Of a stretch of 64,000 bases of DNA, positions 38,170 through 49,972 are shown in pieces (within the stretch, counting starts at the first letter, position 1; every line of letters starts with the position of its first letter). This stretch comes from Sapria himalayana. Lineage: Eukaryota > Streptophyta > Magnoliopsida > Malpighiales > Rafflesiaceae. Under the pieces are notes generated by a model. It had not been told where the DNA came from. It was given only the letters and a program-made list of their open reading frames with translations, and ran no database searches. Location of the stretch: assembly GCA_029783825.1 (NCBI GenBank), contig JAREIK010018690.1:1-64000 (forward strand), written 5' to 3'. A program made the translations under genes and the position numbers.

Positions 38170-39270
38170 TCTTGTAAAGAGTTGGTTTAATAAAATATGT
38201 GTATATCAATATATAAATATTGCCTAACTATATAAATCTCTATATAATTAAATATAACTATATTTGTAACTATGTATACATATATGTAAATCTATATATT
38301 TGTTTATAACTATGTATACATTTAAGTACATCTACTTATAACTAGTTATATAACTATATCTATATATAACTATATGTTTAACTATATATCTATTTATAAC
38401 TATATATACTATATGTATAATAACATATAATTATAAATAATTGTATCTTACTATATGTATAATATAAAAACATTATACATAACTATGTTTAAATATATAA
38501 TTTACAACATATATTTAATATACATTTATATATATTAATTTATAAAAATGTTTTTAACAATATCTATACCTATACATAACTATATGTATAAATATAAAAA
38601 ATTAAATGAAAAAATATATATACCTACATGCATAAATATAAGTTTAACTATATGTGTAACTATATGCATAATTACATATATAACAATATACAACATTATG
38701 TTTAAGTATGTGCATATAACTATATATAAATATTTGTATAACTTTATAAAACCCTATATAATTAAATATAACTATATTTGTTACTATGTATACATGTATG
38801 TAAACTATATATTTGTTTATAACTTTTTATACATTTATGTATAACTACATATAACTACTTGTATGAATATATATATATAAAACTATATGTTTTACTATAT
38901 ATCTATTTATAACTATATATAATTGTTTCTTATTATATGTGTAGCTATAAAAACTTTATATACATAACTATATTTAAATATATAAGTTACAATATATATT
39001 TAATATACATTTTTATATATTAATATATAAAAATGTATTTTGCTATATCAATACCTATACATAACAATTTGTATAAATATATAAAATTATATGAAATAAT
39101 ATATATACCCACATGTAATAATATAAGTTTAAATATATGTGTAACTATATGTATAACCATACATGTATAATGGTGTGTCCTTATAGAATATGTTACTATA
39201 TTTATAATTACATTTATAACAACATAAAAAATTATGTTTAACGATATGTGTATAACTAGTCCTATTTATA
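38170..39270. repeat. AT-rich satellite, inverted array
   Basis: The reverse complement of the 550 bp family (TAACTATATGTATAACTATA words, ATACCTATACATAACTATAT anchors at about 38560 and 39050). Its orientation is opposite to the arrays at 5187 and 18290, while the neighbouring passengers are also opposite to those of the 16158 element. Confidence 0.8.
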
Positions 39271-39785
39271 AGCCATATAAACAAAATTATTTAGTAAAAC
39301 TTATAATAGAATGTGTATCATGGTGTGTACTTATAGAATAGTCAAAGTGGATTGAGATTTCACAAATATCAGCTATGCCCATCTAAAAATGAAATAAAAT
39401 AAAAAATAGTATACAATAAAGAAAATGTAAAAATATTAAAATCACAATATATATATATACACACACAGACACACACACACAAACTTGGAAACATGAATGG
39501 AGTACTCTTATATACTATGGGCACTCTTAATGCATAATAAAATAAACTAAAATGAAAGAAGGTAACTCAACAAAATCGACTGCTTTTCATTTACTTATAT
39601 TAGATATTTTTAGAGTTAGTTATTCTATTATAGATTTAATTTTCATAATAATTTTCTTTAAGCAAATACATCTGCATATAAATGATATCAAAATGCACAA
39701 TGAGTCATTGTATAATTTGGAATTTCCAACTTTTAATTGCATCCCACTGTGGGATACATATTCCTAGAAAACTTTTGTATAAATA
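39271..39785. other. AT-rich spacer with short CA run
   Basis: Contains a TA/CA run near 39450-39482. The small ORF at 39552-39767 has no recognised motif. Confidence 0.4.
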
Positions 39786-39789
39786 TTAA

Positions 39790-40740
39790 ATTATAAATAT
39801 GCAAGCATGTGGTGCTATATACATTATCAAGGAGGATTTTCTTGATGACACAGTTGTTGATGATGCTGTTGTTTCTCTAGTTGACCTTGCTAGAAGAGTA
39901 TCCTACAATATGCTCCTTGCTTCCTTTCTTTTATTCATTATTTTGTACTTCAATTAATTTTCCTTGTTCCATGTTTCAAAACTATTATGCTATTTAGATT
40001 CTAGATCTAGTTTCTTTTCCTCCAATCTTATGCATGTTCTTACTGTTAAGGGGGAAGTTGTTGATTTTCTAACTTCCAAGAAGGATTTCAAAACATTCAA
40101 GGATAATCTTGTATTATTTTTGGACAATTTCATAGTAATTTCTCATGATGGGCCATTATTTTATAAGGTTTAGTTTGAAAAGTGTATGGATTATGTAATA
40201 GTGCTTTCATGGTAAAGCTACAACTTTAGTTGAAGATAAAGATAAATTCTAATATTGTAAATGGTATTTCAACCTTTGTGCAGTATATACGTACAGACTA
40301 AATTAATGCCATGATCATGCATATATCAGACTAGTTTTTTATTTCTTTCCAAATTTGATGCTTAAATGATGATGCCACAAGAGAAAACAGGCAAAGCAGA
40401 TTAAAAAGCTAATACTGAAGGGACTGATTAACCCAGAAAAAAGTTGATCCATTCTTTTTTTTTCTTGAAAGTGGAGTTATTTCTTATTGCTTGTACAAGG
40501 AGTCTGAATGAATTCTAGGAAATTTTTATGGCGTGTGTATTTTGCATGTTCTACTTTTCTTTTCTTTCTAGATACTGTGGAAAGTGGTGGTCTAGTTGTT
40601 TTAATTCTTCGAAGTCTATCATCACTCATGAGTTTGTGTACGATGGTCATGGTGAGTTACATTTCATTGCTCATTATTTGCTTAAACGAAAACATGATAT
40701 ACATTATATGATCATTGAATTTGAATGTCTATATTGTTCA
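39790..40740 (+). pseudogene. Unrecognised captured gene fragment(s)
   Basis: Protein-like stretches on the plus strand: KEDFLDDTVVDDAVVSLVDL near 39830-39890; SNLMHVLTVKGEVVDFLTSK then KDFKTFKDNLVLFLDNFIVI near 40020-40140; and THEFVYDGHGELHFIAHYLL near 40620-40680. Codon-level complexity and TTTTCTTTCTAG-type acceptor-like sequence before the last block suggest exons with introns. I do not recognise the family, and different blocks may come from different genes. Confidence 0.45.
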
Positions 40741-40819
40741 TGACATGTTAGGATGTTAATGAGAAATTTAGAATAGAGTCGCATTCTGAAATAGTTTCTC
40801 GATTCAACAAGAGGTTTAT

Positions 40820-41165
40820 CTTATATGTACATATAAGATAAATTCTAGTATATCTCTTATACGTACATACTAAGTATACATGTTCATATATACTGTAGTA
40901 TCTACGTACTTATATACTACAGTATATACATTCATATATACTATAGTATATACGTATATATATATCATAGTATATACATACGTATATACTATGGTATATA
41001 TGTACATATATACTCTATCTACATATATACTATATTATATGTACATATACTACTGCAGTATATATGTACTTATACAATAGTAATATATATAACTAGTGAA
41101 ATGCTAGTATGTATGTACATATACACTATAATATATATGTACATATATACTATAGTATTATATAT
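40820..41165. repeat. GTATATAC palindromic block
   Basis: Repeated TACTATAGTATATACGTA and ACATATATACT words, the same family as 1813-1995 and 17230-17340. It ends just before the methyltransferase exon remnant. Confidence 0.75.
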
Positions 41166-41225
41166 TTATCAAAACAAAATTTTTTTATTTATTAATTTTG
41201 ATTTGATTAACTGGTTTAATTTTCA

Positions 41226-41295
41226 TACAAATACGATACCACAATGTTCCCCATACGAAGCTTATAGAAGTGAAAGAATTTTTCATTAGACATGA
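41226..41295 (+). pseudogene. PMT-like methyltransferase exon remnant
   Basis: After an intron-like TTTGATTTGATTAACTGG, the sequence AATACGATACCACAATGTTC matches the exon start at 31660 in opposite orientation, with mutations, and loses frame within about 20 codons. It is followed by the shared GGATAGATTATACTTTATG tail at about 41380. Confidence 0.5.
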
Positions 41296-41299
41296 TGCC

Positions 41300-42420
41300 C
41301 CACGACTAGGATAGCTTTGTTGTAGCAGAAACATGGTGATCAGAAGAGCTGGGGGATATAAAGCAATGTCAATTTCATGGATAGATTATACTTTATGGAT
41401 TGTCATTAGATACATTGATGAAAAAGATGTAATAAAAAAATATTATGTTTTTTTATTAACTATGTAAAACAAGGAGTAAGTAGATTACAGTTATTCAAAA
41501 TTATTATGCATAAAATATTTTCATCATCCTGTGTTGTATGTGAACATTGTGGAGTGCTTCATTTTTCTATGTTCAAGTTTCTTATTGATTTGTTGATGGT
41601 TAGTGCTATTGACGATCAATCTTTATTTCATATGCTAGTTCTTTTGTTAGCTTGTCAGCTCAGTCATGGCGGGGCAGAGCAACACCCCTTATAGGCCTTG
41701 GGACTAGGAGATAGCTCTAATTGTGGGGAGGCAAGATGCGAATTTTGATGCGCCAAGCATGGCTCGTGGCTTGTTTTCTAGGTTTTCCTCTAAGATTTTT
41801 TAGATATATTTTCGAAAATTTAAATAATATTTGCATTTTTATATTAATGTTCATAGTGATGTTTTGTGCCTTCTTTGTGAAGTAAAATGAGATAATACTT
41901 TACTTGCTTTTCTATATCTATACATATACCTATTGTTCTATATCTATAAGACATCCATAAATACTATAGTGTATATCTATATAGACTAAAGTATATATGT
42001 ACATTAAATACTGTAGTATATATGTACATATATACTCAATATATGTACATAATCACTATAGTATTTAATGTACATATATACTATATATAACTCTCTTATT
42101 GATAAGTACGATGTTTGTGATATTGCTTATGTTTTATTGGGTGCCATGTTCTCTACTTTATCAATTGATGCGTTGTTCTATTGAACCTACAAGTGCAATA
42201 TATAGAAAAAATAAAGAAATATGAGAAGATAGAAAAATAGTGTGCGCCCGTGCATGTGTGTGTGTATCTTTATACATATATAGTTATACTATATTCTGCT
42301 ATATGCATGTATATTGCATATATACATGCCTATAAATTTTTAAGTAAATGCAGAGAAATATCTGATTCATACGTAGATGATAGCACTGTTAATTTGTTTT
42401 TTTATTACTGAATGTTGCAG
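41300..42420. other. Repeat tail, unrecognised sequence and a small palindromic block
   Basis: Shared module tail (to about 41500), then about 400 bp of less AT-rich sequence including a small ORF (41506-41694) without known motif, then a GTATATAC block at about 41930-42085. Confidence 0.4.
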
Positions 42421-42993
42421 ACTATCCCCATTAATCCCAAGCCATTTCTTAACAACATGACTGGGAAGATGGTCATTGTAAAACTCAAGTGGGCAATGGA
42501 ATACAAAGGTGAGCTACATTGTGTTCTTTTCCTGTGCATTACATTTTTTTTTCTAATTTTATTTTCTTTGGTTTCTTTAAGATTTCCTTGCTTTGGTGGA
42601 TTTCTATATGAAGCTACATGTGTGCAAAAAATCAATACCAATTAGCTTGTTGTCATTTCAACTTCTATTTCTCTTTTTTTTGGAACCATTTAACTTTCTT
42701 ATAATTAACAATGAACTTATACATGAAGCTCGGAAACACAGAGAAATATGTTAATGGGCAGTTCACTCGAAATCTTGATGAAATCTTTATTCGGTAATTA
42801 AAAAATAAGCTTATGATTATCTCGTTGTCTGAATTTTCTAGCAAATGGCAGTTGGTATTGTATGTGCTAGTCTATCTATTTATCAGTGGGATTGAGTTGT
42901 GTTATTTATTGGTTTGTAAATGTAGTATATTTTGCTTCATTTGCAGGTGTAACAATATTCTTTATCTATATGAAATACAAGAGGACAACTAAC
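42421..42993 (+). pseudogene. Captured SmF (snRNP F) gene fragment, copy 2
   Basis: Best-preserved copy. Exon-like block 42421-42508, after a TTGCAG acceptor, is open and encodes [20 protein letters not shown] then [10 protein letters not shown], ending at a GTGAGC donor. About 42583-42620 matches the short DSYMNL exon but is mutated to DFYMKL. About 42729-42793 encodes EKYVNGQFTRNLDEIFIR. 42947-42993 follows TTGCAG and encodes CNNILYLYE before an early stop. Splice sites bounding several blocks look usable. The missing start exon and altered Sm2 residues argue against function, although transcription could still splice it. It reads toward the terminus at 43883. Confidence 0.9.
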
Positions 42994-43224
42994 TAGAAGA
43001 TGTTACCCATGCTCGAGAGACCTATATGTGTGTTTTTTAAGCCATAGATTATTTTCTTTGTTGTCTTTGATGGAATGTGTAGCTGCATGAAAGTACATGC
43101 ATTTGTGTTTACACACACACACACACACACAAATACATGCACAAGTATACATACATTAAACTGACACAAGGTTAATCAAAATTCTGTTGGAAGAGTAGCT
43201 AATTACAAAAAGGGAATTGGTAGA

Positions 43225-43350
43225 TAAAAGGAAGAAGGAGTTGGAGGTGGAGAGGTAATGAAGACTAGAACTAATGGAAGCAATACATATGGCCATGGAG
43301 GAACATGCTCGGGTACTAGAGCAGTATGCAGATTTTGAGGAGCTGGGAAA
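43225..43350 (+). pseudogene. Captured kinesin (KIN-12-like) fragment, copy 2
   Basis: The plus strand encodes LELMEAIHMAMEEHARVLEQ then YADFEELGN. By my recollection this matches the plant KIN-12 coiled-coil segment MAMEGHARMLEQYADLEEKH over about 20 residues. The reading frame ends about 15 codons later. It lies about 230 bp after the SmF fragment, the same order as in copy 1 (9865-9930). The motor domain is absent. Confidence 0.6.
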
Positions 43351-43619
43351 TAGAATGCAACATCAATTACATGAATAGATTATACTTTGTTCACTGTCAT
43401 TATATATATTAATGAAGAAAAAAATGTAATCACGTTTTGTTATGTTTATATTTTAGCTATGTAACATATTGTATCAGAATATTTTATTAACTGATTTTAT
43501 TTTTTGTTAATTATAAATAATTGTTTATAGTTTATGTTTTTATTAAATGTAATATAAAAATTTAAAAAATATGTAATTAAATTTTATGTAAATAATTAAA
43601 AATATAAAAATAATTCTAG

Positions 43620-43883
43620 ATTGAAAATAGCTAGAAATTTTCTCTCGCTAATTTAGCTAGGAGATTATCCCTTGCTAATTTAGTTATTCCCTTGCTAGTT
43701 TTGCTAGGGAATATTCCCTCGCTAACATTGCTAGGGAATATGTTTACTTGTTAATTTTTGCGATGAGCACTTTAGTTTGGGAAAGATTCCATAGTTATTC
43801 CATCGTTATATCCACTTTAGCGACAGAAAAAATGCATTTATCTAGGAAATTTTTTCTAGCTATTCGGTATTTTTCTTGTAGTG
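43620..43883 (+). mobile_element. CACTA subterminal repeats and 3' terminus
   Basis: Words TTAGCTAGGGAATATTCCCT-like and GCGATGAGCACTTTAG, ending TTTTCTTGTAGTG at 43871-43883, the exact complement of CACTACAAGAAAA. Confidence 0.9.
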
Positions 43884-43949
43884 ATAAAAGCATATACGAT
43901 AAACCATTTTTTATAATTAACAAAAACCAAAAATAATTCTGAAATAATT

Positions 43950-44160
43950 ATGATACAAAAGTTACATGGTTAAAACAAAAATATAATATAAGTTTATAAT
44001 CATTTAAATCTAAATCATCTTCATCATTATCTTATGAATTTTTCCATGGTTCTTCTACGTGGATACTCTACTAGAACTCGGTGTGCTATCTATCTCGTCA
44101 ATGCCGCTAACTATGACTCCATATAGGTCATCTTCTATTACATTTCACATGATTGCACAT
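43950..44160 (-). pseudogene. Transposase_24 C-terminal tail remnant
   Basis: The minus strand aligns with the tail of the Transposase_24 remnant at about 730-890 (shared GCATTGACG and a following acidic GATGATGAAGATGATTTAG-like end). It lies downstream of the minus-strand TNP2 at 49972-46330, the usual TNP2 then Transposase_24 order. It continues into a subterminal-type flank resembling 29745-29850, but the expected CACTA terminus itself is not present before 43883. Confidence 0.5.
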
Positions 44161-46329
44161 GATTGTTTCATTTCCTACATATATATCAATTCAAACTTAA
44201 ACGATATGAAGGATGACAACTTATTAATTTAGCAAAAATTAAAGATATGATCATCACTTATATAGTATTTACCAATATGTAGGATAAATAATGACTAAGA
44301 GAATAATGGAGTTTTGTGGTACATATATAGCATTTACCAATCATGTGCATAATTTATCCATAAAACAAATATTGATGCTGGCATTAATATTGATGCTATC
44401 TAATATGTCTTTTCTTACTACAATATTAACATTGTATAAATAATATTTTGTATTTACAGATTCATAACATACCACAACTCTCCAAATTTACACCAAGAGT
44501 CGACTAGTGTCACTCACAATACACACCAAATTTTCTGTCAACATTTTTAGCTTCTCGTCCCCCCAACATTGTTGTGCATGCCTAGTGTGCACAGTATGAG
44601 TTATGATTTTCTATAGAGCAAGGGGCAAAAAATTGCTAATTTATGCACCCCTCATTTGAAATGAAACAACTAGTGATACCAAGTGCACAATGGGCATAAT
44701 GGGCACCTTCATTTTCTCCAAAAAAAAAAAGTAACATCATAGCTAGCACCAAGGGCAATGCACACATGCACTATGCTGTTATAGTGCACATGTAGACTAC
44801 ATTGTTATAGAGCACATGTTCTATCACTAAAAACATTCAATAAAACTCAAAAAAATAAAGGAATTTGTAGATTATCCGATGGATCAATAACAACAACAAA
44901 AAACATAACTAACCTCCATATTTACTGTAATGGGAGAAATATGCAGATGGCTATGAAGCCATTTTCTATTTGTCATGTGTTGCAAGTCGATAATTAACCC
45001 ACTTTTGATTAAAGAAAGTTACATGCAATATAAAATGACATAATAATAACATTTTCTCTAGATAAGTCATAAGAAAAAGGAAGGACTGGCATGCACATTT
45101 TAGTTCATTGCCAAGAGAGCTTGCTGCAATTGAGGAGCACCAACTTGATCAAAGAAGAGTCACAGCTCTGATTCAGTTTTTAGGTTGAAACTAGCAGATG
45201 ATGCATTTCCACAATCAAATAATAGATCATGTTTCACAACAGCAAGGCAAACATTGATTGCTCTCAATAGTTCTTTCCTGCAAGGAGAAAAAAAAGTTAA
45301 TGCAGAAGCTTAATATTGACTATGAAGATTTCAAAGCTTTTGAAAGAGAAACAAATCAAGAAGATTATGAACAAGAACACATTTCTTTACTTTGTGACAT
45401 CCACTCCTGCCATAGTTTTAGCTCCATTCCTACTTGGATAAAATCATCACAATAAATCAAAGAGTGACAATGTTTTTTATTCAAAATCTAATTAAGAACA
45501 GCACGCAAACACTTTTATTCCCATTTACATTCCACTCATCCATCTTGTAGTATTTTGTGAAGCATAAAGATTCACGCATAACTCATGTAATAACCAAACT
45601 AAAAAAGGTAACATTCTGATGAAATCTTGCATAATTAATCTTCAATTGTGTAACCATATATCTGTACTCTTCACTCAAAGCTCTTGCCTAACACAAAATT
45701 TGAGAGAGATTCATATATATATATATATATATTCATCTTCTCTAGAAAAGTAGATTGTATTTAAACAAATTAATACTAGATGGGAGTAAATTCTCTGGGA
45801 TGCTTCCAGTAGGGATATTTTTTCATCAAACACATTAACTATTTCCAAAATAACAGGTGCACTAACAAACTGCATGAACCTTGAAAAGAAAAAGTAGCAA
45901 TCAACTTTGGTTAGAAAAACAATTGTTTGGTCTGTTCATAACATTTTGAGATTCTTTTGGTAAAGCAAGTTTCAAGATCTTGGCATTGATCCACTTTGAT
46001 CTCGATTGAAGATCATGCAAGACCTGTTAGTGATTATGTGACTTTTAGATGACTCAAATGAATTTAAGAGACCACTACCAAGCTTCTCTATCTTCCCATT
46101 GCTCATGATGAACAAAGGGCACCTATAATGAACAAAAAATCAATGAACATTTCTACATCCACATCCACCTCCACCACATTCATGTCCTTTAGGCTCCATC
46201 TACTGTACAAAAATAAAAAAATAGAACAAATATTATAGATATGATGAACAACCATAAATTTTAGAATAATATAGACCAATTGATTTCAACAAAATATAGA
46301 AAGTCTTTGATACTATAATATAATAACTA
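44161..46329. other. No recognised gene; probable decayed CACTA interior
   Basis: Expected to hold the main body of the minus-strand Transposase_24 gene, but I could not recognise it. Short plus ORF 45258-45455 has no known motif. A TA run lies at about 45714-45731. Confidence 0.4.
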
Positions 46330-49300
46330 TCATCCTCCAATGGATCTTCTGACATTTCATATGATTCTAATGGATGTCCCAACTCATCTATAAATAGAAA
46401 ATGATCATCTTAAATTTCTATGAGGCCGTCATTTAAGTCACATAAATTTTCTAGATCTTAATCTACATGCACGTGCTCAATATTATTTATGTCAAAATTT
46501 GATCAAGCTTTTATTTTGCCAATGACCCACCAGTCACTCTTATCACGAGATAAACTCGGATATGTATTATAATATACTTGTGTGGATTAAAATGGTATAA
46601 TAAATGGCACATATTGATTATATCTGCATTTATGGTTAACATCCACTAGCTTATACTTCGAATGAATCTTTGTAACCACATTTTATGTAGGATCAACCCA
46701 CTCACACGTCACACTTTAATAATACAATCTTATTATTTTCGAGTCTAGGATACTCTAACTCAATAACTTCAGCAAGTTGACCATAATAATCAATCTCATC
46801 TTCACTATGACTAGAGTATTTAATGCATACACCACTATTCATTGTTGCTTTAGAAGAAACATATTCGATTGTGTAAAATTTATATCCATTGATAAAATAC
46901 CCAGGATATGTTGTCGCATATCTAAATGGGCCATTAATTTGATTCTAAATGAATATGTTGGAATCTCCATTTGAAGGATCATTTGCCTGTTGCATAAATT
47001 AAACAAATGATGTTAACAACTAAAAGATATTAAATAAATCAATTAATTCAAAAAATTGAAACTTAATAATTCTCACATAGTTTTTGAACTAATTCGCGAA
47101 TTTTGTTTCTCGTATAGAATCGACCTCATGGAAAGAAATGGTTGGTTGTCTATGTTTTAACTTCTCAACATAAACACTACACAAATATAAATAGAGAAAG
47201 AATAATGTATATCAATTTTTAATTATTCCTATTAAGGACAAAATTAAACTATGATTAAACCTACAACCATCTTGGGTATACATACTCAATATATGGTGCA
47301 ACCGACTCACAATTAAGTAAAATGTTGCTCGGAGTTGCTTTGTACTCTTCATTTGTGATACAACTTTTCTTTGATCTTTTAAATGCTCTTCTAGGATGCT
47401 TGAAGATAGATAGTTTATCCACATATTCATCTTCTACCAGCACACGATCTTCATTATTCCGAGGCACATTTGTATTTTTTGTATTGACATGATCCTCAAA
47501 ATAATAAGAACAAAAAGATGATGCTTCTTCTACTAAATATGCATTATAAATTAAACCTTCAACTTTTGACTTGTTTCTAACATTTAATTTCAACTTATGA
47601 AGATACCTACGACCATTATGTTAGATTTCAATTAAATCAAATTACACTATTAATTTATGCTTTAAATAATAAAATATAGCTACTTATATTTATTTATCTT
47701 TCAAAATGATACATCCACCTATATTGCACTGGCCAGGCTATCCTTGCTTCATATGCCAAATTGACTGATAAATGCTCCATTGAGTGAAAAAAGCTTAGTG
47801 GGATTATCTATTCAAGCTTACAAAGAATGAGAGGGTGTCATTCTCCAGTCTCACCATGTCATCTATTTTGATTGTGGTTGCAGTTTGCTGTTTGAAGAAG
47901 AAACAAAGTTCTATAAGGACCTTCCAAACACTTAGGAGAAGTAATTCACAGAAAGCAATGGTAAATCTTTACATAAATACATGATAGTCTTTCCTTTTCA
48001 TTCCAAATAACTTAAGATTCTCATTATCCACACATATGCCCATATTTGAGATATATCCATTACGAAATTTCAAAATTTTAACCCATTCACAGAATGTCTG
48101 CCTTGCCTTCTTATTAAGTGTGTAACAAGCTTTAGGGAATTTTCTTGTAGCCTGGTGTTGTTTCAATTTAGGATGGCAATAGTAATAATTAACTTTTGTT
48201 TTAATTTTAAAGTGTCCTTGGTCTTATTCTCTACATTAAGGATAGTGTTGAAAACATTTTCAAACCAATTTTTTTCAATATGCATCACAACTAAGATGTG
48301 ATGGATTAAATTGGACTTCCAATAGGGAAAGACCCAAAAAATACTGTGTTTCCTCCGTCCAAATATTTTGCATATTGGTCTATTAGTTCTAGTAACATCC
48401 ATTTTAGTTAACTTCTTCATGCACAAACTCTGAATCTTTGTCAAGATATCCTTTAATGAACAAACAACTGGTACACTATTATCACTATTTTATTTTTTTT
48501 GAAATGTAGTTCTATTTTTGCGAAATGGATGATTCGTAGGTAGAAACTTACGATAGTTATCAAACCATGATTGTTTACCACAGAATTTGAGGGTAAATGC
48601 ATCAGACATTTCTATGTAATACAGAAGCTAGGTTCCTACATTCTGCTCTCAAAGGTAGTACTCCAACCATGCAATTTTGTATATATAAAAAAATCACTTA
48701 CCATCCATATAAGGGTTGCCTGCATAATGAAATTTTACTTCTTTGAGATGTCGTATGTATTCAAGCCACCATCCCACAAATTTTTTAACTCTGTTATAAA
48801 AGGCTATAAGAAAACATCTAACATTTCTTTCGGATTTTGTGGCCCTGGAATCAATATTGACAGAAACGTATATTGCTCCTTTATACACAACCATGTAGGC
48901 AAATTATAAGGTGTCACTATCACTAGCCATGTTGAATACTATTGTACAGATTGGCCAAAAAGCTAAAACCATCAGTGTAGAGACTCAAACTCATATTTTC
49001 ACTTTCAACTACAAAATCTTGATGTATATGATTAAAATGCTTTCAAGCAAGTGAATTTGATGGATGATGCATCACCCCTTCTTCAACCTCATGCTTAAAA
49101 TGCCACCTCATATCATGTGCTGTAGCATTTGATGCATATAGTCTCTACAATCGAGGAATTAAAAGAAAGAAATACATCTTCTTAAATGCAATCTTCATTT
49201 TTTGTCGCATATCTGCAACAAGAAGTACCTTCGTAAACTACGGTTGACCACAAAACTTACAACTAATTAAATTACTATCACCACCCCAATATAACTTACA

Positions 49301-49972
49301 TCCATTGAAACAATAATCAATTTTTTCAACTAGTACCCCCATACCTCATAGTAACTTCTTAGTGCTGTAAAAGTTATTAGTGACCAAATTATTATCCAGA
49401 ATAATCTCATTCATGAGTTCTATCACCTTATCAAATAATTTCTCAGACATATGATTTTCTAATTTATTGCTCATAAATCGAGCCACAAGTGAAAATTGCG
49501 AATGTATTTTACAATTAGGCAACAAATCATTTTTTATAACTTTAAGCATATCAAAAAATTTCTGAGCTTTAGGATTAGGTGGTTCATCCATGTAATCCAT
49601 ATTGAAGTCACCATTAGCAGCTTCCATGGCCATTATATGGTAAGTGTTTGATGCTTCTTCACTACATGCATATGATTATTTACCCTCATTTTAATCAATG
49701 CTCAAAGTCATTATACTTTCCCCATGATAAATCCAAACAAAATAATTTGGTACAAAGCCATATTTAACCACTTGGCATCTTATAGTGTTTTCATCACGAA
49801 ATGACATTTTTTAACACTTGTAGTTATTACATGCACACTTAATTTTATTTCCTTCCATCCATCTAAGTTGACTACATGCAAAGTTGATGAAAGTTCCTAG
49901 CCCACTCAAAAAATCTTGATTCAAAATTCCATTCATAAAACTTTTGTACATCCACTGATAATCTGAACTCAT
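46330..49972 (-). pseudogene. TNP2-type CACTA transposase pseudogene
   Basis: Plant CACTA transposase (DNA cutting and pasting). The ATG is at 49972-49970 and begins SDYQWMYKSFMNGIL, then FINFAC...CACNNYKC, a transposase-associated domain, followed by YGFVPNYFVWIYHGES. Next come PNPKAQKFFDML (about 49570), ISCKFC, the TNP2 core including FPYWKSNLIHHILVVMHIEK (about 48320), the DUF4218 region (about 47700-48000), the downstream segment GLIYNAYLVEEASSFCSYYF (47540), and a DUF4216 block with NSGV...DEIDYYGQLAEVIELEYP (about 46750-46900). An intron-like gap precedes YLHKLKLNVR. Many stops and frameshifts make it non-functional. A homologous plus-strand copy lies at 60572-64000. Confidence 0.9.

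Larger units (their letters stand above)
29383..43883. mobile_element. Composite CACTA-terminated block with captured gene fragments
   Basis: It begins CATTACAAGAAAA (29383) and ends TTTTCTTGTAGTG (43871-43883), an inverted pair of CACTA termini. Subterminal GCTAAATTAGCAAGGGA-type words lie inside both ends. Inside these, both flanks carry inverted copies of the same module (TCAATT/CATGGATAGATTATACTTT near 29890 and 43375). It encodes no recognisable transposase. All identifiable passengers left of about 36.2 kb are on the minus strand, and those right of 37.6 kb are on the plus strand. Three-base flanks (TAT and ATA) do not match as a target duplication, so it may not be one clean insertion. 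Confidence 0.65.

Noticed and set aside
38548..38844. 98-codon plus ORF
   Set aside because: Lies wholly within the AT-rich satellite and has Ile/Tyr/Lys low-complexity content.
29383..43883. A clean single CACTA insertion with target-site duplication
   Set aside because: The 3 bp flanks (TAT left, ATA right) do not match, so only the inverted termini and shared modules are claimed.
45770..46120. Possible leucine-rich-repeat fragment (LDGSKFSGMLP near 45780)
   Set aside because: The matching stretch is too short and the rest of the frame is full of stops.
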